Below are positions 43,132-52,562 of a DNA stretch of 64,000 bases, one piece after another. Each line of letters begins with the position of its first letter. Position 1 is the first letter of the stretch. The notes beneath the pieces are model-generated. The model did not search any database and was not told where the DNA came from. It was given only the letters and a program-made list of their open reading frames with translations. Source of the DNA: Haloferax marinisediminis (GTDB lineage Archaea > Halobacteriota > Halobacteria > Halobacteriales > Haloferacaceae); the NCBI RefSeq assembly GCF_009674585.1, contig NZ_WKJP01000001.1, forward strand, positions 2,046,001 to 2,110,000, given 5' to 3'. Both the position numbers and the translations under genes were made by a program.

Positions 43132-44877
43132 TCAGAGAATCGTTCCGTGCTTCTTGTCTGGTAACGACTTCTCGACAGAGGCGTAGAACTCGAAGCGGTT
43201 GACGAGTTCGTCACGGAGCGACGACGGCGGGACGATCTCGTCGATGACGACTTCGCTCGCCATCCGGTGGACGTCGATGTCTTCGCGGTACTCCTCGCGG
43301 AGTTCGTCTTCGCGCGTCTTTCGTTCGTCTGGGTCGTCGATGGCCGCGAGTTTGTTCGCGTAGACTGCGTTGATGGCGGCCTCCGGGCCCATGATGCCGA
43401 TTTCGCCCGACGGGAGTGCGATGACACTGTCTGGGTCGTAGGCGGGGCCACCCATCGCGTAGATACCTGCGCCGTAGGCTTTGCGCACGATGACGGTCTG
43501 TTTCGGCACCGTCGCGGACGACGTCGCGTAGATGAACTTCTTACCCTTCTCCAAGATTGCGTCTTTCTCGACTTGCGACCCGGCCATGAATCCCGGCGTG
43601 TCACAGAGGTACAGCAGTGGAATCTCGTAGGCGTCACACGTCCAGATGAACTCGGCGGCCTTCTCGGCGGCGTCGGGGAAGATGGCACCCGAGCGCTCTG
43701 TCGGTTGGTTGGCGACGATGCCGACCGGCCGACCGTCGATTTTGGCGAACGTGGTGACAATCTCCTTCCCGTAGTCGGGTTTCAGTTCGAAGACCGACTC
43801 GGCGTCGACGATGCGCTCTATCAGGTCGTGAACGTCGTAGGGGCGGTTCGGCGACTCGGGAATGAGTTCGTCGATGCCGTCCGGAGAGAAGCGAGGGGGC
43901 TTCGGTTCCGACCGCGGTGGTTTCTCGCCGGCCTTGTCCGGGAGGTACGTGATGAGTTGGGAGACGAGTTCGCGGGCGTGTTCTTCGTCGCGGGCGACGA
44001 GGTCGGCGCTTCCGGACTCTTGGGCGTGCATCTGCGCGCCACCGAGGTCCTGCATCGAAATCTCCTCGCCGGTGACCATCTTCACCATGCGCGGTGAGGC
44101 GATAGCCATCGCGGACATACCCTCGACCATGACGGTGAAGTCGGCGAAGACAGGTGTATACGCCGCGCCGGCGATACACGGGCCGTAGAGGACACAAATC
44201 TGAGGGACGTATCCCGAGAGCATCGAGTGGTTGTAGTAGTACTTCCCGATACCCTCGCGGTTAGCGAAGAAGCCAGACTGTTGGTCGATGCGTCCCCCTG
44301 AGGAGTCCATCAGATACAACACCGGTTTGCCAGTCTTGAGGGCACGCTGTTGCATCCGAAGGAACTTCTCGACGCCGCGACGGGCCATCGACCCCGCTTT
44401 CACGGTGAAGTCGTTGGCCATGAAATGGAGGTCACGACCGTCGAACTCGGCGGCACCGGTGAGGAGGCCGTCGCCCGGCAGTCGCGTGTTCGGGTCTCCT
44501 TCGTCGACTTCGGGTGAGTTCTCGTGCCACGAGTCGAAGTTAGCGAACTTGCCGTCTTCGAACTTTAACCCGTCCGGGAACCAGAGGTCGAGGCGGTCAC
44601 GGACGAACAGTTTGCCCGATTCGGGAAGTCGGTCTTTGTACTTCTGTGGACCGCCCCCGAGGATGTCGGCAATCTCCTCTCGGAGTTTCTCCTCTCGCTC
44701 GGTCGGTTCCATGTCGTCGTCGAGCGGGAAGGTGTCTGCGGGTGGTTCGGCGTTCGCGACAGATTCCTCGCCGTCACCGACGAACACGTCTACGTCCGTT
44801 GCGAGATGCCGCGCCAGGGCGCTCGCGATGGCTTCGGCCTCTTCGCCAGTCGCGCCGTCGCCGATTCTGACCTTCAT
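43132..44877 (-). CDS. Acyl-CoA carboxylase carboxyltransferase subunit
   Basis: A 581-residue biotin-dependent carboxyltransferase of the propionyl/acetyl-CoA carboxylase beta family, or the related methylmalonyl-CoA decarboxylase alpha. Two crotonase-like domains are clear: the acyl-CoA half with LMDSSGGRIDQQSGFFANRE and YGPCIAGAAYTPVF, and the biotin half with VGIVANQPTERSGAIFPDAA, LYLCDTPGFMAGSQVEKDAI and RKAYGAGIYAMGGPAYDPDS. About 70 N-terminal residues (KVRIGDGATGEEAEAIASAL...) are extra to the usual family length. No biotin carboxylase or carrier gene is adjacent. Substrate is inferred. Confidence 0.88.
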   Translation of the reverse strand: MKVRIGDGATGEEAEAIASALARHLATDVDVFVGDGEESVANAEPPADTFPLDDDMEPTEREEKLREEIADILGGGPQKYKDRLPESGKLFVRDRLDLWFPDGLKFEDGKFANFDSWHENSPEVDEGDPNTRLPGDGLLTGAAEFDGRDLHFMANDFTVKAGSMARRGVEKFLRMQQRALKTGKPVLYLMDSSGGRIDQQSGFFANREGIGKYYYNHSMLSGYVPQICVLYGPCIAGAAYTPVFADFTVMVEGMSAMAIASPRMVKMVTGEEISMQDLGGAQMHAQESGSADLVARDEEHARELVSQLITYLPDKAGEKPPRSEPKPPRFSPDGIDELIPESPNRPYDVHDLIERIVDAESVFELKPDYGKEIVTTFAKIDGRPVGIVANQPTERSGAIFPDAAEKAAEFIWTCDAYEIPLLYLCDTPGFMAGSQVEKDAILEKGKKFIYATSSATVPKQTVIVRKAYGAGIYAMGGPAYDPDSVIALPSGEIGIMGPEAAINAVYANKLAAIDDPDERKTREDELREEYREDIDVHRMASEVVIDEIVPPSSLRDELVNRFEFYASVEKSLPDKKHGTIL

Positions 44878-44972
44878 ACGTTGGGATGTGGCACCGTATT
44901 CAAAATGGTTTTCCATGCACGATTTGCCACCTATCCGAAACTGATAGGCATCGACTGACTGACACTCGATGC

Positions 44973-46283
44973 GTGTCCCCTCCATCGACTCCCTCTCGGC
45001 GGGCGTTCCTCCACGCGACAGGTGCCGCCGTTTTCGCAAGCGTTTCCGGCTGTCTCGGCCGCCATAATTACGACACGGCGGCACTCGAAGCAGCGCTGGA
45101 AGACCCGATTACACGAGTCCCACCGGCTGGCCTTCCGCTCCCCGAGGGCTACCTCGGGAGCGCACGTGGCACCGCCCAACGAAGCGCGTCGGCACTCGCG
45201 GACCGTCTGTCCTCGCTTCCCGACGACGTCTCACCGGACAGTCCCTCCGTCGAGCGAGCGTCGAACCACTTGAAGTGGGGTCGGGCAGCCATCTCTGAGA
45301 GCACCCAGCAACAGTCCACCGACGCGATGCGGCGGATTCGAGAGGCACGAACTACGTTCGGAAAAGGTCACGGATGGCTCGATGCCGCCGTGGGAGCGAT
45401 GGAGACTGCCGGGCTGAGGGAGCAAGCCACCGACCTCAGTCGTGTGCTCACCCGTTCGTGGACAGACGTTGAGTATCGGGCGACGACGATTCCGGTCGGC
45501 ATCTACGTCGCCGGTGAGTCTGAGAATCTTCTGTTCGAAGCGGCGTCCTCGCCCGAATCGGTCGACCGGGCACTGGACGGCGTCGACAGCACCGACGACG
45601 ACGAGAAACGCGCTCGACTGTTCACCGCTGCTGCGGCCGAAGTCGCACACGCCCGTGCGGCGCTCGCGGACGCATACGCCGTCATCAGCGGGCAACGCGA
45701 GAACGTCTTCGAAGGGACACCTTCACTTCGAGACCCGATTGCCGCCGCGGCGCGGAGCCTCCTCGAAACGACCGAGGCAGACATCGAATCGGTGACACTG
45801 GCCGCGGACGACCGGCCATGGGTCGTCCACGAGGTACTCGACGAACTGTCCGTCAGGCCACCGCGCGACGTTCGAGACGCGCTCGGCGCGGACCGTCCGG
45901 CGACGGCGCTCTCGAACCTTCGATGGCGACTGCAACGACTCACTGCCCGGGACTTACTCGACACTGACGCGCTGTCGGTTCCAGAGTTGAGCGAGGCACT
46001 GGTCTCGTCTCGGCGTGCAACTATCGAGGCACTCCAGCAGTCGCGTTCGAACGTCGGTGGCCCCGTCGAGCAAACCTGTGTTCGACAGGCACAGTTCGAA
46101 GCAGTGCGTGGTGACCGTGACCTGGAGAACGTCGCCAACGAAGCGCGGAGAACCGGGGCCCGAACCACTAAGTTTGCGACACAGACGTACGCCCACTACG
46201 TCGCCGCCCGAACACTCGCAGAGGCAGCGAACCCGACGGCTACGAGACTCGTGAGCGCAGTCGAAAACGAACTCGGTCGGTAG
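44973..46283 (+). CDS. Tat-exported lipoprotein, function unknown
   Basis: A 436-residue protein. A GTG start at 44973 gives MSPPSTPSRRAFLHATGAAV, a twin-arginine signal (SRRAFL) ending in a lipobox VSGC, so it is exported folded by the Tat system and lipid-anchored. The ATG four bases upstream is out of frame; only the GTG reads in frame. The mature part is long, helical and Ala/Arg/Asp-rich without metal or catalytic motifs. It is divergent from the carboxylase and convergent with fbp. I do not recognise the family. Confidence 0.75.
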   Translation: MSPPSTPSRRAFLHATGAAVFASVSGCLGRHNYDTAALEAALEDPITRVPPAGLPLPEGYLGSARGTAQRSASALADRLSSLPDDVSPDSPSVERASNHLKWGRAAISESTQQQSTDAMRRIREARTTFGKGHGWLDAAVGAMETAGLREQATDLSRVLTRSWTDVEYRATTIPVGIYVAGESENLLFEAASSPESVDRALDGVDSTDDDEKRARLFTAAAAEVAHARAALADAYAVISGQRENVFEGTPSLRDPIAAAARSLLETTEADIESVTLAADDRPWVVHEVLDELSVRPPRDVRDALGADRPATALSNLRWRLQRLTARDLLDTDALSVPELSEALVSSRRATIEALQQSRSNVGGPVEQTCVRQAQFEAVRGDRDLENVANEARRTGARTTKFATQTYAHYVAARTLAEAANPTATRLVSAVENELGR

Positions 46284-46306
46284 TTCAGCGCCGCTTCGGC
46301 TGGGAG

Positions 46307-47200
46307 TTATTCTAACGCCGCTTCGAGTTTGGCTACGAGGTCCGAGTTGCCGATGTAGACTGGTGTGCGGGCGTGGAGCTCGTCCTTGTCGACGTCGAGA
46401 AGCGACTTCGTCCCGTCGGACGAGGCGCCACCCGCAGTTTCGAGGACGTAGCCGATTGGGTAGCCTTCGAACTGGACGCGCAGTTTGCCCTCTGGGGCGG
46501 ACTCGAGTGCAGGATAACTGAAGATGCCGCCGTAGGTGAGAATCTGGTTCACGTCGCCGATCATCGACCCGCCGTAGCGGAGCTTTCGGGAGTCGTCCTG
46601 TTCGACCTCACGAGCGAACGCCTCGAACTCGTCGGTCCAGTCGGGGACGCGTCCGCCGAACCCGTAGACGCTTCCGTTCTCGGGGAGCGAGATGTCCTCG
46701 CGAACGAGTTCGTAGCTCGCGTCGTCGTATATGATGTGTTCGTCGACACTGCCGTCACGGGCGACGATCATCGTCATCACCGGTCCGTAGAGGACGTAGC
46801 CTGCGGCGACGATATCGCGGCCGTGTGCCGGCAGCGGCGCGTCGTAGACGGCGAAGATAGTGCCAACGGTGTTGTTGGGCTTCAGGTTCGACGAGCCATC
46901 GAGGGGGTCGAGCGCGACAGAGAGCGGGCCGTTGCCGACGTCGATAGACTCGGGTCGTTCCTCACTGGCGTACTCACCGACGCCTTCCAGAGCGCCGATT
47001 CGTTCACAGAGGAGTTCGTCTGCCCAGATGTCTGCAGCCATCTGCGTCTCGCCGCTCGGGTTCTGGTCTTCGGCCGCGACACGGCGACTTGGGAGTCCCG
47101 TGCGAATCTCGGGAGCAGTGGTCGCGATGACCTCGACGACTTCGTCGATGGTGCGTACGTCGCGTGCAGAACTCGCGGTGTTGACGTCTTTGGTCGCCAT
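46307..47200 (-). CDS. fbp: Fructose-1,6-bisphosphatase, class I
   Basis: A 297-residue FBPase of the bacterial/eukaryal class I type, the gluconeogenic counterpart of aldolase. The metal site is [20 protein letters not shown] near residues 96-115. A substrate-binding [18 protein letters not shown]-type segment and GGIFSYPA, and the family's [19 protein letters not shown] near 258, are complete. The class I type is unusual for archaea outside the haloarchaea. The start is the ATG at 47200. The nearest good TATA lies about 155 bases upstream, so a leader is likely. Confidence 0.95.
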   Translation of the reverse strand: MATKDVNTASSARDVRTIDEVVEVIATTAPEIRTGLPSRRVAAEDQNPSGETQMAADIWADELLCERIGALEGVGEYASEERPESIDVGNGPLSVALDPLDGSSNLKPNNTVGTIFAVYDAPLPAHGRDIVAAGYVLYGPVMTMIVARDGSVDEHIIYDDASYELVREDISLPENGSVYGFGGRVPDWTDEFEAFAREVEQDDSRKLRYGGSMIGDVNQILTYGGIFSYPALESAPEGKLRVQFEGYPIGYVLETAGGASSDGTKSLLDVDKDELHARTPVYIGNSDLVAKLEAALE

Positions 47201-47512
47201 CACAGACACCTCCCGGCGGAACTGTGACGTGTTCGCGACTCGGGCCCGTAGAGACGGGAACCCGGACCAGGGGCAATCGAAGACGTGGAGGTCGTCTGCG
47301 GGGGGACGACGGTCGTGTCGGCGCCGGACATCATCTGGTTCAAAATCGTGTAACCAGATATTTAAAGACTCTGCCTCAGTGGAGTGTGGGTAGGATGCCG
47401 AATTTGGGCATTAGGGAGTTCATAACCGAATCTTGCGTGTAATTTTGAACCGAATTCAACTTACTACTCAAATAGTAAATATTCGGCTACAGAGTCGGTG
47501 GTCGCAGGTCGG
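47201..47512. other. 312-base region upstream of fbp
   Basis: It contains a minus-strand TATA candidate CTTTAAATAT (complement of 47357-47366), implying a leader of about 130 bases for fbp. GGTTCAAAAT (47337-47346) and its inverse ATTTTGAACC (47442-47451) flank it. TACT-N7-TAGTA (47462-47477) is one base off the TrmB-type box. I see no gene here. Confidence 0.5.
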
Positions 47513-48424
47513 TCACTTCGTGGCATCGCGTGCTTGCGATTTCCACTCGCGGATGGTCGCTTCGTCGATTTGGAGCGCATCTGCGACGTGCTCTGGGTCC
47601 GACGTCGCGAGTCGGCGGACCGAGCGAACGCCTGCTTCGGCGAGGAGTTCGGCGTCGTCTTCGTCCACACCTTCGAGCGTCGTGAGCGGCGTCGGTTTCG
47701 ACCGCTCACGCCACGCCGCTTCGGCGGCGACGGCGTCACCAGACCCGTCGGCGGATGTTCCAGAACGGCCGCGTGGCGTCCAGTCACCACGCTGGTTGGG
47801 TTGCTCTTTGGCTGTGCCCGTTTCACCAGTCGGTGTCCAGTCGCCCGACTGCGTCTGCCGTTCGCCTCCCGACGTCGACCCAGACGGTGTCCAATCTCCG
47901 TCCCGAGTCGGACTCTCGTTCGACGAGGTGGTCGACTGGTCCGAGGTTCCAGTCGGTGTCCAGTCGCCGGATTCCTTTTCGTCGTCGGCGTCCCAGTTGC
48001 CAGAACTCGCTGCGACCCACGCGCGTTCGTCGTCGCCCAATCCACGAACTTGAGACGACCGGCGGTCCAAGTCGTCCCCCGAGTTGAACGACCACGCGAG
48101 TGAGTGCCACCGGCGAATCTTGGCAGCGACACCGGGGTTCACGCCTGCTTGGACGAGGTCGCGATAGCACACCTCGCCGTCGACGATCGATTCGACGTCG
48201 ATATCTGACGATTCCAGCAAGTCCTCTGTCGCCGGCCCGATGAACTTCAGGTCCTGGAGTTCGACGGGGACGGGGTCAGTTTCAGACTCTGCATGCGGTT
48301 TGAGCAGATGCTCTATCGCCTCGTCAGTGTTCGTTGGGTGCGCCTCGCTCGATTCCTCAGTGTCCGTTGGGAGCTCCTCGGCGGCGTCGTCGTCGCGTTT
48401 GCCCGTGTCGTTCTCGCCAGTCAC
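47513..48424 (-). CDS. Helix-hairpin-helix protein with four GDWTP repeats
   Basis: A 303-residue protein of three parts. After an acidic disordered start (1-50), residues about 56-112 form a helix-hairpin-helix-like unit (LKFIGPATEDLLESSDI). Residues about 140-225 are disordered but carry GDWTP four times (153, 176, 194, 213), each followed by T/S/R and G. Residues about 247-300 form a second HhH unit (LEGVDEDDAELLAEAGV). HhH pairs bind DNA non-specifically in other proteins. The regularly spaced Trp motif suggests multivalent binding to a partner. I do not know the family. Real gene from codon use. Confidence 0.75.
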   Translation of the reverse strand: MTGENDTGKRDDDAAEELPTDTEESSEAHPTNTDEAIEHLLKPHAESETDPVPVELQDLKFIGPATEDLLESSDIDVESIVDGEVCYRDLVQAGVNPGVAAKIRRWHSLAWSFNSGDDLDRRSSQVRGLGDDERAWVAASSGNWDADDEKESGDWTPTGTSDQSTTSSNESPTRDGDWTPSGSTSGGERQTQSGDWTPTGETGTAKEQPNQRGDWTPRGRSGTSADGSGDAVAAEAAWRERSKPTPLTTLEGVDEDDAELLAEAGVRSVRRLATSDPEHVADALQIDEATIREWKSQARDATK

Positions 48425-48506
48425 CGTTGCATGTCACCAGTCAGGGCCGTAACTTGACTGTTTCCGTGAAAGTCACGAATTTGTCATTATTTTCGATGGG
48501 TCGGCA

Positions 48507-48515
48507 AGTTTTACC
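48507..48515 (+). promoter_or_regulatory. TATA-like box, 3-hydroxyacyl-CoA dehydrogenase
   Basis: AGTTTTACC lies 25-33 bases before the ATG at 48540. This favours that start over the next in-frame ATG at 48549. Confidence 0.45.
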
Positions 48516-48539
48516 TTACCCCCTTACGGAGTCCAGCGT

Positions 48540-49400
48540 ATGCGCGGCATGAACGATATCGACACGGTTGGCGTCGTCGGCGCTGGGACGATGGGCAACG
48601 GAATCGCACAGGTCGCGGCTATGTCGGGGTACGACGTAGTCATGCGTGACCTCGAATCGGAGTACGTCGAACGCGGGCTCTCGGCCATCGAGAACAGTCT
48701 CTCGCGGTTCGTCTCGAAGGACAAACTGAGTGAGTCCGAGGCCGAGGCGACCAAAGACCGCATCACGGGCACGACCGACTTCGACGCACTCGCAGACTGT
48801 GACTTCGTCGTCGAAGCGGCCGTCGAGAACATGGACATCAAACAGTCTATCTTCGCAGATCTCGACGACCTCCTCCCCGAGGACGTGATTCTCGGGACGA
48901 ACACGAGTACGCTCTCGATTACGACCATCGCCTCGGCCACAGACCGACCAGAACAGGTCGTCGGCCTGCACTTCATGAACCCGGTTCCCATCATGAAAGG
49001 CGTCGAAGTCGTCCGTGGCGAGAAGACCGACCCTGCCGTCGTCGAGTTCGCCCACGAGTTCTCTGAGGACCTCGGCAAGGAGACGTGGGAGTCCGACGAC
49101 AAACCCGGCTTCGTCACCAACCGCATCCTCATGCCGTGGTTGAACGAAGGCATCCGCGCCTACGACGAGGGTGTCGCCTCGAAGGAGGACATCGACCGCG
49201 GCATGACGCTGGGCACGAACGTCCCGATGGGGCCGCTCACGCTCGCCGACCACATCGGTCTCGACATCTGTCTGGACGCGTCAGAGACGCTCTTCGAGGA
49301 ACTCGGCGACCGCTACAAGCCTGCCTACCTGCTCAAGCGTAAGGTCGCCGCCGGTGACCTCGGCAAGAAGACGGGCAAAGGGTTCTACGAGTACGAATAG
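48540..49400 (+). CDS. 3-hydroxyacyl-CoA dehydrogenase family protein
   Basis: A 286-residue two-domain enzyme like 3-hydroxybutyryl-CoA dehydrogenase. The NAD-binding fold starts [18 protein letters not shown]. Then come [11 protein letters not shown], the [12 protein letters not shown] segment, and the catalytic [18 protein letters not shown] with the active-site His. The helical C-terminal domain has [28 protein letters not shown] and [11 protein letters not shown]. All active-site blocks are intact. It is monocistronic. It could serve fatty-acid or PHA metabolism. Confidence 0.95.
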   Translation: MRGMNDIDTVGVVGAGTMGNGIAQVAAMSGYDVVMRDLESEYVERGLSAIENSLSRFVSKDKLSESEAEATKDRITGTTDFDALADCDFVVEAAVENMDIKQSIFADLDDLLPEDVILGTNTSTLSITTIASATDRPEQVVGLHFMNPVPIMKGVEVVRGEKTDPAVVEFAHEFSEDLGKETWESDDKPGFVTNRILMPWLNEGIRAYDEGVASKEDIDRGMTLGTNVPMGPLTLADHIGLDICLDASETLFEELGDRYKPAYLLKRKVAAGDLGKKTGKGFYEYE

Positions 49401-49434
49401 GTGTCCGTCGAGAGACGCTGAACAGAACCGCTGG

Positions 49435-49650
49435 CTACGACTTTTTCCAGTAGCGGAGCACGCCAGCACCGACGACGCCGACCGCCAGAAACAAGCCGCC
49501 AATTCCAGCCAATCCCAGTGCCAACCCTGTTACCGCCTCCACGCCGCCGCTGGCGACGTAGGCGAGAACCGCACCGAAGAAGAAGATAGCGGCGACGAAG
49601 CCCCCGACGAAGAGGACGAACGTCGGTGTGAGGTAGTCGTCAGCGGGCAT
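49435..49650 (-). CDS. Small two-helix membrane protein
   Basis: A 71-residue membrane protein starting MPADDYLTPTFVLFVGGFVA with two Gly-rich helices and a basic end (RYWKKS). It stands alone between the dehydrogenase and the ABC genes, on the opposite strand to both. Helix packing by GxxxG-like spacing is likely. No family is recognised; the gene is supported by composition and the clear hydrophobic pattern. Confidence 0.6.
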   Translation of the reverse strand: MPADDYLTPTFVLFVGGFVAAIFFFGAVLAYVASGGVEAVTGLALGLAGIGGLFLAVGVVGAGVLRYWKKS

Positions 49651-49761
49651 GTTCGTCCATTGGATTCCGAGAGACGAAGCTGTTGTCCCACAGAGAGGAA
49701 CGCTCTCAGTTTTGAAATCGCGCGCGAACCCTTTTATTCCATCCCGCGTGAAGGTCTGCCA

Positions 49762-50685
49762 ATGATAACGGTCGAGAACCTCCGAAAGACCTACGGCGAC
49801 TTCCCCGCCGTCGTGGGCAGTGATTTCTCGGTCGAGTCGGGCGAGGTGTTCGGCATCGTCGGTCCCAACGGCGCGGGCAAGACGACGACTCTGAAGATGC
49901 TCGCCGGACTCGTCGAACCCACCTCCGGTACGGCGGAGGTGCTCGGGTTCGACCCCGAAGACCCCGAGATGCGTCGAAAACTCGGCTTCCTCCCCGAGGA
50001 GTCGCCGCTGTACGAGGATATGACACCCCGGTCGTACCTCCGATTCTTCGCAGACCTCTACGACGTTCCCCGCGACGTCGCCGACGAGCGAACCGGCGAA
50101 GTCCTCGACAGACTGGACCTCGAATACCGCGACAGGCGCCTCGGCGACATGTCGAAAGGGATGAAGCGCAAGGTGGCAATCGCCCGGTCGCTCGTCAACG
50201 ACCCCGACTTGCTCATCTACGACGAACCCGCGAGCGGACTCGACCCGTTGACGACGAACGTCGTCCTCGAATTCGTCCGCGAACTCCGTGACGAAGGTAA
50301 GACCGTCGTCTTCAGCGCCCACAACCTGTTCCACGTCGAGTCGGTCTGTGACCGGGTCGTCATCCTCAACCGTGGTGAGATAATCGCCCGTGGAACGGTC
50401 CCAGAGATTCGCGCAGAACACGGCGAGACGACCTACCACGTCTACACGACGGTCGAACTTCCAGCGACTGACGACCATCCAGCGACGACACCCGAAGGCG
50501 ACCGATTCGTCGCGGAAGTCGCCGACATGGCGGCCGTCGAAACACTCCGTGAAGCGGCCGAATCCGCCGGTGGGCGCGTCTCTGACATCCGAACCGACGA
50601 AGCATCACTCGAAGATATCTTCCTCCGTCTCGCGCGCGAGTCGCCCACGACGAGCGCCGCCGAAGGGGGTCGCGGGCGGTCGTGA
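49762..50685 (+). CDS. ABC transporter ATP-binding protein
   Basis: A 307-residue ABC-2-type ATPase. Walker A is GPNGAGKTTT, the Q-loop region is LPEESPLYEDMTP (typical of NatA/CcmA-like proteins with Glu in place of Gln), the signature is MSKGMKRKV, Walker B is LLIYDEPASGLDP, and the switch His is in SAHNLFHVES. The C-terminal 80 residues are an extra domain common in exporter ATPases. It is the first gene of a three-gene exporter operon: its TGA overlaps the GTG of the permease. A TATA-like CTTTTATTC lies 23-31 bases before the ATG. Confidence 0.94.
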   Translation: MITVENLRKTYGDFPAVVGSDFSVESGEVFGIVGPNGAGKTTTLKMLAGLVEPTSGTAEVLGFDPEDPEMRRKLGFLPEESPLYEDMTPRSYLRFFADLYDVPRDVADERTGEVLDRLDLEYRDRRLGDMSKGMKRKVAIARSLVNDPDLLIYDEPASGLDPLTTNVVLEFVRELRDEGKTVVFSAHNLFHVESVCDRVVILNRGEIIARGTVPEIRAEHGETTYHVYTTVELPATDDHPATTPEGDRFVAEVADMAAVETLREAAESAGGRVSDIRTDEASLEDIFLRLARESPTTSAAEGGRGRS

Positions 50686-52562
50686 CCGACCGCAATTCGG
50701 ACCGTCGAGACCCGTCGGAGAGCCGAGTCGGTGACGTTCGAACCCGTCTCGTCTCGCATCTGCGGGCAGTCGCGCGTATCGCCCAATGGGAAGTCTCGCG
50801 GTCTGCTGGGACCGTCGACCGCAAAACCATCGCACTCGGTCTGGTCGCTGCGCTCGTCGCCGCCGGCATCGCCGCGGGTGCAGTTGGAAGCGGTGTCGCC
50901 CTCGACCAGAATCTCTACCGCGTCGGCATCGCGGCCGATAGTCCGTACTACGACGCAGTCGAGCAGTCGTCGGTCCTCGAACCGCGGCCGATATCGGACC
51001 GGAACGTCGAACTCGTCGTCAGCGAGACACACATCTCCCTCAACACCAACTCACAGTCCAGTCAGGCAGCGTACCGGGCGTTCCGTGAGGCAGTTCAGTC
51101 GTACAACGAACGCCAGATGGCACGCGAACCGAACCAATCTGCGGCGTTTCCGGTCGTCGTGAACCTCCAGTACCGAGACCGTGGCGCGTTGGTTCCTGCA
51201 GGGAGCAGAGTCGACGGTGGGGGGAACGACGGGTCTGGCACTCTCGGCGGGACCGGTGACTCGTCGGGAACCGCTGACGGAGGTGCCTCGTCTGCAGACA
51301 CGGACGACGAGTCGGCCGGAACTGGAGTGGACTCGTCCGACGCTGCGGCCGCTGACGACGACAGAATCGGCACTTCGTCGCTCGGCGGGATGGCGGAAAT
51401 ATTCGGTGGCGACACGAGCGGTTCTCCGGCGAGTATCAATCCGCCGTTCCCCTTCGCCTCGCTCGTCCTCGCGTTCGCCTTCCTCGTCCCGATGAACTTC
51501 GTGATTCAGGCATACGGGTCGAGCATCCTCAACGAACGTGTGAATCGCCGCGGTGAACTCTTACTCGTCGCGCCCATCTCACCGGGCGACATCGTCGCTG
51601 GGAAGACCCTTCCGTACCTCGCAGGGATGGTCGGAATCACCGTCGCCATCGCCGCGGCCATCGGCGGTGGTCCCGTCTCTGTTGCCGCCGTCATTCCCAT
51701 CGGGTTGCTGTTCCTCTCGTCGACGTTCGTCGGGGCGATGTTCGCGCGCTCGTTCAAGGAACTCACTTTCGTGACGGTCACCGTCTCGGTGTTCTTGACG
51801 ACGTACACCTTCGTTCCAGCAATCTTCACGAACGTGACGCCGATTGCGCTCATCTCGCCGTTGACGCTCGTGGTCCGTGACCTCGGCGGCGACGCGATCT
51901 CACTCGGTGACTTCGCGTTCTCTACCGGGCCGATTCTCCTCGCTGCACTCGTCTTGTTCCTCCTCGGAACCGGCGTCTACCGCGAAGAGGACATGTTCAC
52001 CCAGCGGTCGGTGCCGCTCAAGTTCCTCGACGCGCTCGACAGCCGTATCTCGCGCCCGCGGTCGATTGCGACCCTCTCGGCGTTGTCGATTCCGTTCGTC
52101 TTCATCGCCGAACTCCTCGCTATCGCCGTGCTGTTCGTCCTCCCAGTGGACGTGACGGTGCCGCTCGTCCTCGTCGCCGTCGCCGTCATCGAAGAACTCG
52201 CCAAGAGCCTCCACGTGTACGCCGCCTTCGAGAAAGCCAGATTCGCACGGACGGTTCGTATCTCGCTCCTCCTCGGTGGCCTCTCCGGACTCGGATTCTT
52301 CCTCGGCGAGAAGTTCACCGCCATCGTCCAACTCGTTGGACTGCCGTCGCTCACGTTGGGTCAGGCGGCGTTCGCTCCTTCCGGCATCGGTCTCGCCACC
52401 GCCGCAGGGTTGCTCGTCGCACCACTCGTCCTTCACGCGGTGACGGCCAGCGTGACCGCACTCGGTGCCAGACGGGGGAAATCGGCGTACGGCCTCGCAC
52501 TCGTCGGGGCGATTGGAATCCACGTCGTCTACAACTTACAGGTGGTGGCGCACCTTGGGTAA
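50682..52562 (+). CDS. ABC-2-type permease with C-terminal PrsW-like protease domain
   Basis: A 626-residue membrane protein starting with GTG in a four-base overlap with the ATPase gene. Residues about 1-440 are an ABC-2 permease with a large extracytoplasmic loop (about 80-250) that includes a Gly/Ser/Asp-rich linker. Residues about 445-626 add several helices with IEELAKS near 503, FFLGEKF near 541, HAVTA near 585 and HVVYN near 613. These are spaced like the EExxK/FxxxE/H motifs of PrsW-type intramembrane proteases. The permease assignment is strong; the protease assignment is by motif only. Confidence 0.82.
   Translation: MTDRNSDRRDPSESRVGDVRTRLVSHLRAVARIAQWEVSRSAGTVDRKTIALGLVAALVAAGIAAGAVGSGVALDQNLYRVGIAADSPYYDAVEQSSVLEPRPISDRNVELVVSETHISLNTNSQSSQAAYRAFREAVQSYNERQMAREPNQSAAFPVVVNLQYRDRGALVPAGSRVDGGGNDGSGTLGGTGDSSGTADGGASSADTDDESAGTGVDSSDAAAADDDRIGTSSLGGMAEIFGGDTSGSPASINPPFPFASLVLAFAFLVPMNFVIQAYGSSILNERVNRRGELLLVAPISPGDIVAGKTLPYLAGMVGITVAIAAAIGGGPVSVAAVIPIGLLFLSSTFVGAMFARSFKELTFVTVTVSVFLTTYTFVPAIFTNVTPIALISPLTLVVRDLGGDAISLGDFAFSTGPILLAALVLFLLGTGVYREEDMFTQRSVPLKFLDALDSRISRPRSIATLSALSIPFVFIAELLAIAVLFVLPVDVTVPLVLVAVAVIEELAKSLHVYAAFEKARFARTVRISLLLGGLSGLGFFLGEKFTAIVQLVGLPSLTLGQAAFAPSGIGLATAAGLLVAPLVLHAVTASVTALGARRGKSAYGLALVGAIGIHVVYNLQVVAHLG

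Noticed and set aside
52465-52554. GTG start of the second ABC permease at 52465
   Set aside because: It would overlap the upstream permease by nearly 100 bases; the TTG at 52555 gives a normal short N-terminus.
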